DNA of 10,831 bases from an uncultured Prevotella sp. Lineage in GTDB: Bacteria; Bacteroidota; Bacteroidia; Bacteroidales; Bacteroidaceae. A program made the translations under genes and the position numbers. This document shows positions 1 to 8,563 of this stretch, in pieces. Under the pieces are notes generated by a model. That model did no database searches. It worked only from the letters and a program-made list of their open reading frames with translations, and was not told the DNA's origin. Position 1 is the first letter of the stretch. Each line of letters begins with the position of its first letter. The stretch spans positions 1 to 10,831 of the forward strand of contig CALZNR010000019.1 in the NCBI GenBank assembly GCA_945827565.1. The letters run 5' to 3'.

Positions 1-1543
1 GGACAACCTGAATCCACAGAGCCCAGACTACAATGTGCAGCTGACCTACCTTGAGACAATGGTTTCGCTGCCATGGGGGCACTACACCAAAGACGACATC
101 AACCTGAAGAAAGTGCAGAAGACACTCAACAGCGACCACTATGGCATGGAGAAGGTGAAGGAACGCATCTTGGAGCACATTGCAGTATTGTCGTTGAGAA
201 GAGACCTGAAATCGCCCATCATCTGCCTGTATGGCGCCCCCGGTGTAGGAAAAACAAGTTTGGGAAAAAGCATTGCAAAGGCAATGAACCGAAAGTACGT
301 GAGAATATCCTTAGGCGGTGTGCACGACGAATCGGAAATCAGAGGACACCGACGCACATACATCGGTGCCATGCCGGGAAGAATTATCAAGAGCATACAA
401 AAAGCAGAATCGTCTAACCCCGTATTTGTACTGGACGAAATAGACAAGATAACCCAGAACACCATCCATGGAGACCCAGCCTCGGCACTGTTGGAGGTGC
501 TGGACCCCGAACAGAACACGGCTTTCCACGACAACTATCTGGATGTGGATTACGACCTGTCGAAGGTGCTGTTTATCGCCACTGCCAACGACCTGAACAC
601 CATTCCCAAGCCCCTACTCGACCGTATGGAGTTGATAGAAGTGAGCGGATATATCACCGAGGAAAAGACAGAAATAGCCAAGCGTCACCTGATACCGAAA
701 GAAAAAGAGAACACGGGTTTGGGCGACCAAAGGGAACTTTGTCTGTCAAAATCTGCCATTGTGAAAATCATTGAGCAATACACACGCGAGAGCGGTGTGA
801 GACAGCTGGAAAAACAAATCAACAAGGTGTTCAGAAAGGTGGCTTACGAATATGCCGTCAACAGCCTCATGCCTTACAAGAAAATATCCGACAACGACAT
901 AGAGAGCATCCTGGGCAAGCCACCCTACTACCGTGACATCTACCAAGGCAACAGCTACGCTGGAGTGGTGACGGGTTTGGCATGGACCAGTGTGGGTGGA
1001 GAGATACTTTTTATAGAGACAAGCCTGAGCAAGGGCAAGGGTTCAAAGCTCACGCTGACTGGCAATCTGGGTGATGTGATGAAGGAATCGGCCATGCTGG
1101 CCCTGGAATATGTAAAAGCACATGCCGACAAGCTGAACCTGGACTACAGGATATTTGACAACTGGAACATACATATCCATGTGCCCGAGGGAGCAACCCC
1201 AAAAGACGGTCCGTCGGCAGGCATCACCATTGCCACATCCATCGCATCAGCGCTCACCCAGCGCAAGGTGCGCAGCAATACTGCCATGACAGGCGAAATA
1301 ACCCTGCGCGGAAAAGTGCTGCCCGTGGGAGGTATCAAAGAGAAGATTCTTGCAGCCAAACGGGCTGGCATTACCCACATTCTGCTGTGCGCTGACAACA
1401 AGAAAGACATAGACGAAATACCCAGCGTATATCTGCAGGGAGTGGAGTTTCACTATGTGGAGAACATCCAAGACGTGTGGGATTTTGCCCTGACCAACGA
1501 GTTAGTAGATCATCCCACGACATTTGAGATAGAAGAAAAATGA
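1..1543 (+). CDS. lon: ATP-dependent protease Lon, C-terminal part (5' end outside window)
   Basis: Lon is a cytosolic ATP-dependent serine protease that unfolds and degrades damaged and regulatory proteins. The reading frame is open from base 2, and 11 in-frame residues precede the first GTG at 35; their sequence continues the family's helical region (…[11 protein letters not shown]), so GTG 35 is not the start. About 513 residues are visible. The N-terminal substrate-binding domain and part of the coiled coil, roughly 300 residues, are missing to the left. Visible parts in order: AAA+ module with Walker [10 protein letters not shown] (codons from 233), Walker [11 protein letters not shown] (near 427), and the protease domain with PKDGPSAG, whose catalytic Ser is at 1214-1216. 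The partner Lys is the second Lys of GGIKEK at 1343-1345, matching the E. coli Ser679/Lys722 spacing of 43. All catalytic motifs are intact. The stop overlaps the tgt start by four bases (ATGA), suggesting translational coupling. The identification is secure. Confidence 0.98.
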   Translation, partial: DNLNPQSPDYNVQLTYLETMVSLPWGHYTKDDINLKKVQKTLNSDHYGMEKVKERILEHIAVLSLRRDLKSPIICLYGAPGVGKTSLGKSIAKAMNRKYVRISLGGVHDESEIRGHRRTYIGAMPGRIIKSIQKAESSNPVFVLDEIDKITQNTIHGDPASALLEVLDPEQNTAFHDNYLDVDYDLSKVLFIATANDLNTIPKPLLDRMELIEVSGYITEEKTEIAKRHLIPKEKENTGLGDQRELCLSKSAIVKIIEQYTRESGVRQLEKQINKVFRKVAYEYAVNSLMPYKKISDNDIESILGKPPYYRDIYQGNSYAGVVTGLAWTSVGGEILFIETSLSKGKGSKLTLTGNLGDVMKESAMLALEYVKAHADKLNLDYRIFDNWNIHIHVPEGATPKDGPSAGITIATSIASALTQRKVRSNTAMTGEITLRGKVLPVGGIKEKILAAKRAGITHILLCADNKKDIDEIPSVYLQGVEFHYVENIQDVWDFALTNELVDHPTTFEIEEK

Positions 1544-2667
1544 AATTTGACTTAGTACATACTGACGCCAATTCAAACGCACGTGCCGGAGTGATTACTA
1601 CCGACCACGGCTCCATTACCACGCCTATCTTTATGCCTGTGGGTACATGTGGCAGCGTGAAGGGGGTTCATTTTTCTGAACTGGAAAAACAGATCAACGC
1701 TCAAATCATCCTGGGCAACACCTATCACTTGTATTTAAGACCCGGCACAGACATCCTTTATCAAGCCCATGGCCTGCACAAGTTTATAGGATGGGACAAG
1801 CCCATTCTTACGGATTCTGGCGGCTTTCAGGTTTTCTCGCTCACCGGGATACGCAAGCTGAACGAAAACGGCTGTGAGTTTCGCTCGCATATAGATGGAT
1901 CTAAGCATGTCTTCACACCAGAGAATGTGATAGACACGCAAAGGCTGATTGGAGCAGACATTATGATGGCATTTGACGAGTGCCCTCCAGGACAGAGCGA
2001 CTTCCAGTATGCCAAGAAAAGTCTTCAGCTCACACAGCGCTGGCTGGACCGCTGCATCAAGCGATTCAACGAAACCTCACCCCTGTATGGCCACCATCAG
2101 GCACTGTTTCCCATTGTGCAGGGCTGCACCTTCAAAGAGTTGAGGCAGGAAGCGGCAAAGCATGTGGCAGACAAGGATGCCGAGGGCAATGCCATAGGAG
2201 GACTGGCGGTGGGCGAACCCACGCATATAATGTATGAAATGATTGAGGTGGTGAACGAGATTCTGCCCACCAACAAGCCACGCTACCTGATGGGAGTGGG
2301 CACACCACAGAATCTGCTGGAGGCCATAGAGCGAGGCGTGGATATGTTTGACTGTGTGATGCCCACACGCAACGGAAGAAACGCAATGCTGTTTACCTAC
2401 GAGGGCACCATGAACATGAGAAACAAGAAATGGGAAAACGACTTCACGCCCATCGACAGCAACGGATGCGAGGTGGACAGGATATACACCAAGGCATATC
2501 TGCACCATCTGTTCAAGGCCAAGGAGCTGCTTGCCATGCAAATAGCAAGTATTCACAACCTGGCCTTCTATCTGCGTTTGGTACGAGATGCACGTGAGCA
2601 CATCATTGCAGGCGACTTTACTGCCTGGAAGAGAGGAGTTGTAGCAGAACTGGGCAATAGAAGATAA
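1540..2667 (+). CDS. tgt: Queuine/preQ1 tRNA-guanine transglycosylase
   Basis: TGT swaps guanine 34 of GUN-anticodon tRNAs (Asp, Asn, His, Tyr) for preQ1, the committing step of queuosine formation. The protein has 375 residues, the usual bacterial length. Recognisable motifs are [11 protein letters not shown] with Asp92, MAFDECPP with Asp146, [16 protein letters not shown], and [12 protein letters not shown] with the expected nucleophile Asp271. The start ATG overlaps the lon stop (ATGA), and the N-terminus ([17 protein letters not shown]) fits the family start. One oddity: the C-terminal zinc site, normally Cys-x-Cys-x2-Cys plus His (Zymomonas Cys318, 320, 323, His349), reads Asn308-x-Cys310-x2-Asp313 with His339 at identical spacing. 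Two of the three Cys ligands are therefore replaced, while the flanking [14 protein letters not shown] and IHNLAFYL motifs are normal. It is probably still active, since the catalytic Asp residues are intact; whether zinc binds is open. It sits between lon and an LPS permease in a tight operon. Confidence 0.97.
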   Translation: MKFDLVHTDANSNARAGVITTDHGSITTPIFMPVGTCGSVKGVHFSELEKQINAQIILGNTYHLYLRPGTDILYQAHGLHKFIGWDKPILTDSGGFQVFSLTGIRKLNENGCEFRSHIDGSKHVFTPENVIDTQRLIGADIMMAFDECPPGQSDFQYAKKSLQLTQRWLDRCIKRFNETSPLYGHHQALFPIVQGCTFKELRQEAAKHVADKDAEGNAIGGLAVGEPTHIMYEMIEVVNEILPTNKPRYLMGVGTPQNLLEAIERGVDMFDCVMPTRNGRNAMLFTYEGTMNMRNKKWENDFTPIDSNGCEVDRIYTKAYLHHLFKAKELLAMQIASIHNLAFYLRLVRDAREHIIAGDFTAWKRGVVAELGNRR

Positions 2668-2673
2668 CAGCGG

Positions 2674-3828
2674 ATGAAAGACTATAGGTATATAGGCAAA
2701 GCTTTGTGGCGTGGGATGGCATACATCAATCCCCTGCAATACATCAAGCGCATGGATTGGTACATCATCAGGAAGTTTATCGGTACCTATTTTTATTCCA
2801 TCATACTCATCATCTCCATCTCTATTGTCTTCGACGTCAATGAAAACCTGGCAAAGTTTTCCACGCACAATGCACCGCTGCGCGCCATTGTGTTTGACTA
2901 CTATGCCAACTTTGTGCCCTACTTTGCCAACCTGTTCAGTCCGCTGTTTGTATTCATTGCCGTGATATTCTTCACCTCAAAACTGGCAGGCAATTCAGAA
3001 ATCATTGCCATGCTGGCGTGTGGCATGAGCTTCAAACGCCTGCTGCGCCCATACATCATCTCGGCGGCTCTCATCTCTGTGCTGAACTTCTACCTTGGTT
3101 CTTACATCATCCCCAAAGGCACTGTGGTGAGACAAGAGTTTGAATCGCTGTACAAGAACAACAAGAAAAACACTTCGGCAAGCAACGTGCAGTTGCAGGT
3201 GGACAAGGGCGTGATAGCCTACATCTCGCAATACGACGACAAGACGAAGACTGGATACGGCTTCTCGCTCGACAAGTTTGAGAAGAAGAAGTTGGTGAGC
3301 CACATGACGGCCAATGTGATACGCTACGACACCATTTCAGACAGCCGTTACCACTGGAAGGTGATCAACTACAAGATACGCACGCTGAAAGGCAAACGCG
3401 AGCATATCGTCTCGGGCATGGAGATGGACACCATGATAGTGATGGAACCCATGGACTTGGTGTTCAGCAAAGGACAGCAGGAGACCTTTACCAGTCCAGA
3501 ACTGAAGCGCTACATCAACAAGCAAAAAGACAGAGGTTCGAGCAATGTGGTGCAATACGAAGTGGAGTATCACAAGCGCATAGCCTCTTGCTTCGCATCG
3601 TTTATATTGACCATCATCGGAGCCAGCCTGAGTGCACGCAAGCGCAAAGGAGGCATGGGACTGTATCTTGGTATTGGCATGGGACTGAGTTTCTCGTATA
3701 TCCTGCTGCAAACCGTCAGTTCCACCTTTGCCATCAATGCAGACACGCCGCCCATCCTGGCAGCATGGATACCCAATATCCTGTACGCCTTCATCGCCTA
3801 CTTCTGCTATAAGCATGCACCGAACTAA
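2674..3828 (+). CDS. LptF/LptG (YjgP/YjgQ) family lipopolysaccharide export permease
   Basis: This is an inner-membrane permease of the YjgP/YjgQ family. In the LptB2FG ABC exporter, such subunits extract LPS from the inner membrane and feed it to the periplasmic bridge. The 384 residues show the standard layout: DWYIIRKFIGTYF lead-in, membrane helices near residues 36-55, 85-103 and 125-147, a soluble, mostly beta periplasmic domain of about 150 residues, then helices near 302-320, 328-350 and 361-380. Residues 105-123 (AGNSEIIAMLACGMSFKRL) match the conserved cytoplasmic coupling segment that contacts the ATPase. It begins six bases after the tgt stop. The first ~26 residues are longer than the usual lead-in, so an internal ATG at 2716 or 2752 could be the true start; the upstream ribosome site is weak for all. 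I cannot tell LptF from LptG by eye, so no symbol is given. The ATPase partner is not in the window. Confidence 0.93.
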   Translation: MKDYRYIGKALWRGMAYINPLQYIKRMDWYIIRKFIGTYFYSIILIISISIVFDVNENLAKFSTHNAPLRAIVFDYYANFVPYFANLFSPLFVFIAVIFFTSKLAGNSEIIAMLACGMSFKRLLRPYIISAALISVLNFYLGSYIIPKGTVVRQEFESLYKNNKKNTSASNVQLQVDKGVIAYISQYDDKTKTGYGFSLDKFEKKKLVSHMTANVIRYDTISDSRYHWKVINYKIRTLKGKREHIVSGMEMDTMIVMEPMDLVFSKGQQETFTSPELKRYINKQKDRGSSNVVQYEVEYHKRIASCFASFILTIIGASLSARKRKGGMGLYLGIGMGLSFSYILLQTVSSTFAINADTPPILAAWIPNILYAFIAYFCYKHAPN

Positions 3829-3880
3829 TTCCAAAATCATTCCCATACAACGCAATAGACAACCCATCATTTAGACCGCA

Positions 3881-5119
3881 ATGAAATTTGAAGAAACGGA
3901 CCTGAACGACAATATCCTGGACGCTCTCTACGACATGAGATTCGATGAATGTACACCCATCCAAGAACAATGTATCCCAAAAATCTTGAACTATAACGAC
4001 CTCATCGGAATAGCACAGACAGGTACGGGAAAAACAGCTGCCTACCTTCTGCCCATACTCAGTTTGATAGACGATGGTGTTTATCCCAAAGACGCCATCA
4101 ACTGCGTCATCATGTCGCCCACACGCGAACTGGCACAACAGATTGACCAGGCAATGCAAGGCTTTGGCTACTACGTAGATGGAGTGAGCAGCATCACCGT
4201 ATATGGAGGAAACGACGGTAACAGATATGACCAGGAGACAAAGAGTTTGAGGATGGGGGCTGATATCGTGATTGCCACTCCCGGACGATTTTTAAGTCAT
4301 ATCAAGATGGGCAATGTGAATCTGGGAAAGGTGAGCTTCTTTGTATTGGATGAAGCCGACAGGATGCTGGACATGGGTTTCTACGACGATATATTGCAGA
4401 TTGCAAGCAAACTGCCAGCCAACCACCAGACCATCATGTTCTCTGCCACCATGCCACCCAAAATCAGGACTTTGGCAAAAAACCTGCTACGAAACCCCGT
4501 GGAAGTGAGAATAGCAGTGACCAAACCTGCAGAAAAGATACAGCAACAGGCGTATGTGTGCTACGAGAACCAGAAACTCGACATTATCAATGAGCTCTCG
4601 AAAAGCGGAGCACTGAACCGCTCCATCATCTTTGCAGGAAAGAAAGACAAGGTGAAGGAAGTGTATAAAGCACTGATACGCAACAAAATAAACTGCGGAC
4701 AAATGCACAGCGACCTGACCCAGCAGGAAAGGGATGAAACCATGCTGAAGTTCAAGTCAAGACAGTATGATGTGCTGATTGCCACCGACATCGTGGCAAG
4801 AGGCATAGACATTGACGACATCAACCTGGTGATAAACTATGACGTGCCAAAAGATGTGGAGGACTATGTGCACCGCATAGGTCGCACCGCAAGAGCGCAA
4901 AGAGACGGCAAGGCGATTACACTGATAAATGAACTGGACATCAAGTATTTCAGAAAAATAGAATCCTTCCTGAACAAAGAGATCGAGAAACTTGAACTGC
5001 CCTCACATATCGGCACCGGACCGGAATATACCGCAGAAGAGCCAGAGAAGCGCAAAGTAAAAAAGAGATGGCACAGCCACGGCAACAAGCATAGAGGCGG
5101 ACAGAAGAAGAACAAATAA
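3881..5119 (+). CDS. DEAD-box ATP-dependent RNA helicase
   Basis: This is a superfamily 2 RNA helicase that uses ATP to unwind short RNA duplexes, typically in ribosome assembly or mRNA decay. All motifs are present over 412 residues: Q motif around TPIQEQ (25-30), motif I AQTGTGKT (45-52), Ia PTRELA (80-85), GG (109-110), Ib TPGR (133-136), II DEAD (157-160), III SAT (188-190), V ATDIVARGID (301-310) and VI HRIGRTARA (331-339). The last ~23 residues form a Lys/Arg/His/Gly-rich tail (KRKVKKRW…GGQKKNK), probably an RNA-binding extension. The short N-terminus and length are like RhlE-type enzymes, but no subfamily is certain. The start MKFEETDLND fits the family. It lies 52 bases after the permease stop, the largest gap in this strand's block, in which I could not recognise a Bacteroidota-type promoter (TAnnTTTG) or a terminator. 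Confidence 0.97.
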   Translation: MKFEETDLNDNILDALYDMRFDECTPIQEQCIPKILNYNDLIGIAQTGTGKTAAYLLPILSLIDDGVYPKDAINCVIMSPTRELAQQIDQAMQGFGYYVDGVSSITVYGGNDGNRYDQETKSLRMGADIVIATPGRFLSHIKMGNVNLGKVSFFVLDEADRMLDMGFYDDILQIASKLPANHQTIMFSATMPPKIRTLAKNLLRNPVEVRIAVTKPAEKIQQQAYVCYENQKLDIINELSKSGALNRSIIFAGKKDKVKEVYKALIRNKINCGQMHSDLTQQERDETMLKFKSRQYDVLIATDIVARGIDIDDINLVINYDVPKDVEDYVHRIGRTARAQRDGKAITLINELDIKYFRKIESFLNKEIEKLELPSHIGTGPEYTAEEPEKRKVKKRWHSHGNKHRGGQKKNK

Positions 5120-5126
5120 AAAAAGG

Positions 5127-5741
5127 ATGCAGGACTTATCACTCATACAGCAAGTGCTGGAATTTCTGGGTACTTTCGCATTTGCCATCTCCGGCATCAG
5201 ACATGCAGCAGCCAAACACTTTGACTGGTTTGGCGGGTATGTTTGCGGAGTGGCAGTGGCTATCGGTGGCGGAACCATCAGGGATGTGATGCTGGGCACC
5301 AGTCCGTTTTGGACCACCAACCCCTTCTACCTGCTGTGTACCGCTTTTGCCCTATTGTTTGTTATCGTCTGCAGAAAGCATCTGGAGCGGCTCAAAAATG
5401 CCTGGTTTGTTTTTGACACGCTTGGGCTGGCACTGTTCACCATTGCAGGTATTCAGAAAAGCATTGCCTTTGGCCAGCCCTATTGGGTGGCAATCATCAT
5501 GGGATGTATCACAGGAGCGGCAGGAGGTGTGATTAGAGACATCCTGCTGAACAACGAGCCTGTGATTTTTCAGAAAGAGATTTATGCCACCGCCTGTGTG
5601 CTTGGCGGCGTGTCATATTGGGCTATCGTTACCTTGGGATTTCCCATAGAGATTGCCACCATGTGCAGTTTTCTGATTACGTGTGTCATACGATTGGTGG
5701 CTGTGAGATACCACATCGCCCTGCCCAAGCTGAAAGATTAG
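5127..5741 (+). CDS. UPF0126 / TRIC-type membrane protein (YadS/YicG family)
   Basis: This small integral membrane protein of 204 residues has an internal duplication. Each half carries the family signature: GGGTIRDVMLG at residues 47-57 and GGVIRDILLNNEPVIF at 133-148. About seven hydrophobic helices are visible (near 8-25, 36-52, 65-82, 93-110, 118-134, 155-171 and 175-192). Bacterial members of this family are structural relatives of the animal TRIC trimeric cation channels, and some have been linked to glycine uptake, so a channel or small-solute role in the inner membrane is likely. The substrate cannot be read from the sequence. The start lies seven bases after the helicase stop, and the purine-rich run AAAAAGG directly abuts the ATG, closer than an optimal ribosome site. 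The N-terminus (MQDLSLIQQVLEFLGTFAFA) matches the usual family start. It is the last gene on this strand before the convergent junction. Confidence 0.93.
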   Translation: MQDLSLIQQVLEFLGTFAFAISGIRHAAAKHFDWFGGYVCGVAVAIGGGTIRDVMLGTSPFWTTNPFYLLCTAFALLFVIVCRKHLERLKNAWFVFDTLGLALFTIAGIQKSIAFGQPYWVAIIMGCITGAAGGVIRDILLNNEPVIFQKEIYATACVLGGVSYWAIVTLGFPIEIATMCSFLITCVIRLVAVRYHIALPKLKD

Positions 5742-5748
5742 GCTTGGG
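5724..5748. terminator. Candidate hairpin between convergent operons
   Basis: CCCAAGC at 5724-5730 is perfectly complementary to GCTTGGG at 5742-5748, giving a 7-bp stem with an 11-base loop that contains the stop codon of the TRIC-type gene. It sits at the tail-to-tail junction where only 11 bases separate the two stop codons, so it could serve both operons. No T-tract follows on either strand, so an intrinsic terminator of the classical kind is not shown. It may be a weak or assisted terminator, or chance. Confidence 0.35.
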
Positions 5749-5752
5749 AGAT

Positions 5753-6670
5753 TCACTTGTTCATCATTCCACACTTATCACACACTCCCTTATGAGTGAG
5801 TTCTGCCCCACAGTTGCCACAGATATACCTGTGATAGCCGTGACTTCGGTATCGGAAGAGCGAGAAGAACACATACGCCGGCAGCAGCAGATAACCCACA
5901 TAATAGAGTGTGGAGATGGTGAACACCACGTAGTTGGTTCCACAAACTGCCACCAAACCACATAGATACAGCAGGGCATCGGCGGTGGGGAGCTTGTGAA
6001 TGACATCATCAACGGCAGCAATGGCCAAAATGATCATCACCCAAATAGAAATAAGGAACAAGGATAACAGAAGAGGTAAGGAGAAGGGATTGAAGGAAGG
6101 ATAATAAAAGAAATGCTTCCACTCTTCTTCTGCAAAATGCTGAATGGTGGCATACAACGTGGCAGATGTGGCAACCGACAATACCAGCAGGGTCGGGAAA
6201 ATGGAGGAAATATCACGTATATGCACGATGTAGGCGTTGCGCCTGTGCAGCAGTCTCAGTCCATAGGCGGCTGTGGCACACACAAGCAAGGCAAGCACAA
6301 TCAGCATCTTGGTGTTTGAGAAGGTGCTGATGAACTGAGAGATGGGGTCATCAGGATCTACATTGTCCAACAACACACTCTCTGAAATCCAACCTTGGGT
6401 CAGTTGGTCGCGTGCCACCTTGATCCATACCTTGCTCTCTGAAGCGCTGTCTATGGTGATATATTCAGCCACCACCACCCTATCACCAGGATAAATAGTT
6501 ACGGAATCGAAAGGCAACTCATCGGGCGACTGACATGACAGGACCATGGAATCGCCGCGAACCACGAAGTTGTACCCCAACGATGGTCCCTGCGTCTGTA
6601 TTCTGCCATGATAGCACGAAGAGAAAGTAAAGACCAGCAACATAAGCAGGGAGAAAGCCAACACATTCAT
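5753..6670 (-). other. C-terminal module of the fusion: lipoprotein-like signal, SH3-like domain, membrane helices, zinc ribbon
   Basis: Read from the ATG at 6670-6668 (residue 632 of the fusion), this segment would by itself encode 305 residues that look like a complete protein. The parts are: a hydrophobic signal ending FTFSSC, a plausible lipobox with Cys19; an SH3-like segment (VVRGDSM … KVWIKVARD … GWISESVL); helices near fusion residues 754-771, 786-806, 828-850, 862-881 and 884-903; and a C-terminal ribbon CGNC…CDKC. The positively charged LLHRRN and RYRSHGYHRY segments suggest that the zinc ribbon and the U32 part both face the cytosol and the SH3-like part faces the periplasm. As a stand-alone signal peptide it lacks the usual Lys/Arg after the Met, and I see no clear ribosome site before 6670. 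I recall similar stand-alone Bacteroidales proteins, but the function is unknown. Confidence 0.6.
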
Positions 6671-8563
6671 CTTGCACTTCACACAATCGAACTGCAATCT
6701 GAACTTTCTGCCATCTGCCAATCTCAATGACAGAGGTTCGGTCCAAGGAGCTTGCTTGCCTCCATTTTTCCTGCAATAGCCCAAGGCATACTTCACACAA
6801 TGCCTGCACTGCATCAACGGAACATTCTTTGCCGGATGAACTTCATAAGCATCTGCCTCTATCTGCTGTGACTTGTAAAACTCGCGAGAAACATGGTTAG
6901 AGGCATTGTACATATAGGAGAACGAAGGCTCGTATCTATCATTCAATGAACAGGTTAAAGAGCTTGAAAAATCCCCATCATTCACCAAATCTTTGAAACC
7001 TGATATAGGCATTTTGCTGCGCAAGATGGAATAGAGACGGTCACACATATCCCTGCGCAATGCCGACAGTTTGCTTGAAGGTATGAAATAAGGAAAACTA
7101 TCTGCCACCACCACTTGCTGGCAACTGAAAACCGTATTGCCCCATTTGGAGAGTTGCGCCCTTATGTTTTCAGACTGACTGCTGCGTGCATTTTCGTGTT
7201 GCGCTTCCACAAGCAGACTGCATCTCACATCTGTGTCAAGGATTTCGGCAATGAGTTCAAAACCCTGCGGCACACTGCTGAACGTGAGACGTATAGGGAT
7301 GGTTCTCTTGCCCTTGTCGGAAAGAACACTGTTTTGAAAACTCTGGTCACTGTTTCTGTACAATGACTTACCCACAAGAGAGGTGGGGAAATTCACACCA
7401 AATGCCTCAATAGTTTGCAAGGAAGAGCTCCTTACAGTTCGCTGTCTCTCACCATGGACTGCACAATCAGAGCCCAGCACCTTGTTGACCCTAAAGCCCC
7501 TCAATTGCCCCGACTCATCCACATACGACAAGCCATCACCATTGACCAACCGTGCGTTACCGGAAACAACCAGAACATTCTTATTGACTTTTTCTACCCT
7601 TCCAATAAGCACCCCCTGATTTTTAGGTGTCAAGAAAGAATAGACCTCTGTTCTTTGACCGTGAAGGAAATAATCTGTAAAACCTCTGTTGAATGTCTTA
7701 TTCACATCGGGCACAAAAGAAAGACTGCACTTTCCGATAGACTGGCGCCGATATAATTGCGGATATTTCTGCACCAAACTGTTAAGCTGTGCACTGTATG
7801 CTGCCGTGACGTTCCTGACATACGACACATCCTTCAGTCTGCCTTCTATCTTAAAGGAAGACACTCCAGCCTCTGCCATTTCCTCTATCCATTCGAGGCG
7901 GTTCATATCTTTCAGCGACAAGAGATGTTTCTGCCTGACAATAACCTGCTCATCGGCATCTACCAAATCGAATGGCAATCTACAAAACTGTGCACACTCT
8001 CCCCTATTGGCAGAACGATTGAAACAATACTGAGAAGCATAACACAGACCACTATAGCTCACGCACAAGGCGCCATGTACAAATGCTTCCAACTCAGTGT
8101 CAGGACACTGGGCATGTATGGCAGAGATTTCGGCCAAGGACAACTCTCTGGCCAGCACCACCCTTTTATATCCCTGCGCCCGCAGCCACTGCACCTTATC
8201 AGCAGTTCGGGTATCTGCCTGAGTGCTGGAGTGGATGGTCAAGCCTATTTCTCTTGCCATCTGCACCACAGCCCAATCCTGCACAATCAAGGCATCTACG
8301 CCTATATCACTCAGTTGGCTCAGCAGCTGTTTCACATCGTTCAGCTCATCATCATAGACAATAGTGTTGACGGTAACATAAACCCTCACGCCAAACAGAT
8401 GGGCATAACAGCAAACCTCGGCAATATCGGCAACGCTATTGCCAGCAGAAGCACGAGCGCCAAAATGGCTTGCTCCCATATAAACGGCATCAGCACCACC
8501 ATCTATTGCTGAGAAAGCAGTTTCTTTGTCTTTTGCAGGAGCCAAGAGCTCTAAATACCTCAT
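5753..8563 (-). CDS. U32 (RlhA/YdcP-like) Fe-S protein fused to a membrane SH3/zinc-ribbon protein
   Basis: This is one uninterrupted 936-residue frame. Residues 1-~634 form a full U32 'collagenase-like peptidase' protein. Despite the name, studied relatives are Fe-S enzymes: RlhA/YdcP (23S rRNA cytidine hydroxylation), TrhP/YegQ (tRNA wobble ho5U) and UbiU/UbiV. The length and extra C-terminal domain best fit RlhA. Visible features are LELLAPAKD at the N-terminus, GADAVYMG, and the cluster ligands Cys167-x6-Cys174-x15-Cys190-x3-Cys194 around NRSANRGECAQFCR. A second Cys set lies at 586, 589, 597, 627 and 630 (CRHCVKYALGYC … CVKCKMNV). This motif is normally the very end of the protein. Here the frame continues into a hydrophobic stretch ending FSSC (650), an SH3-like domain (~665-733), five helices and a zinc ribbon (Cys915, 918, 928, 931). 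The ATG overlaps the metA stop by four bases. The alternatives are loss of a stop, or an internal start at 6670 giving a second product. Confidence 0.88.
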   Translation of the reverse strand: MRYLELLAPAKDKETAFSAIDGGADAVYMGASHFGARASAGNSVADIAEVCCYAHLFGVRVYVTVNTIVYDDELNDVKQLLSQLSDIGVDALIVQDWAVVQMAREIGLTIHSSTQADTRTADKVQWLRAQGYKRVVLARELSLAEISAIHAQCPDTELEAFVHGALCVSYSGLCYASQYCFNRSANRGECAQFCRLPFDLVDADEQVIVRQKHLLSLKDMNRLEWIEEMAEAGVSSFKIEGRLKDVSYVRNVTAAYSAQLNSLVQKYPQLYRRQSIGKCSLSFVPDVNKTFNRGFTDYFLHGQRTEVYSFLTPKNQGVLIGRVEKVNKNVLVVSGNARLVNGDGLSYVDESGQLRGFRVNKVLGSDCAVHGERQRTVRSSSLQTIEAFGVNFPTSLVGKSLYRNSDQSFQNSVLSDKGKRTIPIRLTFSSVPQGFELIAEILDTDVRCSLLVEAQHENARSSQSENIRAQLSKWGNTVFSCQQVVVADSFPYFIPSSKLSALRRDMCDRLYSILRSKMPISGFKDLVNDGDFSSSLTCSLNDRYEPSFSYMYNASNHVSREFYKSQQIEADAYEVHPAKNVPLMQCRHCVKYALGYCRKNGGKQAPWTEPLSLRLADGRKFRLQFDCVKCKMNVLAFSLLMLLVFTFSSCYHGRIQTQGPSLGYNFVVRGDSMVLSCQSPDELPFDSVTIYPGDRVVVAEYITIDSASESKVWIKVARDQLTQGWISESVLLDNVDPDDPISQFISTFSNTKMLIVLALLVCATAAYGLRLLHRRNAYIVHIRDISSIFPTLLVLSVATSATLYATIQHFAEEEWKHFFYYPSFNPFSLPLLLSLFLISIWVMIILAIAAVDDVIHKLPTADALLYLCGLVAVCGTNYVVFTISTLYYVGYLLLPAYVFFSLFRYRSHGYHRYICGNCGAELTHKGVCDKCGMMNK

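Noticed and set aside
35-37. GTG as the start of Lon
   Set aside because: The frame is open to base 2, the preceding residues continue the Lon helical region, and a Lon without its N-terminal domain is less likely than truncation by the window edge.
2077-2868. 263-residue open frame on the - strand opposite tgt and the start of the permease
   Set aside because: It crosses two well-supported genes, has no recognisable domain, and its composition (Cys/His/Val-rich) is typical of a shadow of coding DNA.
3829-3880. Promoter or small RNA in the 52-base gap before the DEAD-box gene
   Set aside because: I could not find a Bacteroidota -7 element (TAnnTTTG), a convincing hairpin or a ribosome site; the gap may simply be intra-operon.
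5127-5741. The internal GxIRD repeat of the TRIC-type protein as a recent duplication
   Set aside because: The two-repeat architecture is the normal ancient layout of the UPF0126 family, and the halves are well diverged.
5618-5965. 115-residue open frame on the + strand crossing the convergent junction
   Set aside because: It overlaps the end of the TRIC-type gene in another frame and the zinc-ribbon end of the fusion on the opposite strand; no signature or ribosome site.
7757-8512. 251-residue open frame on the + strand opposite the U32 domain
   Set aside because: It lies entirely antisense to the conserved U32 coding region and shows no family motif.
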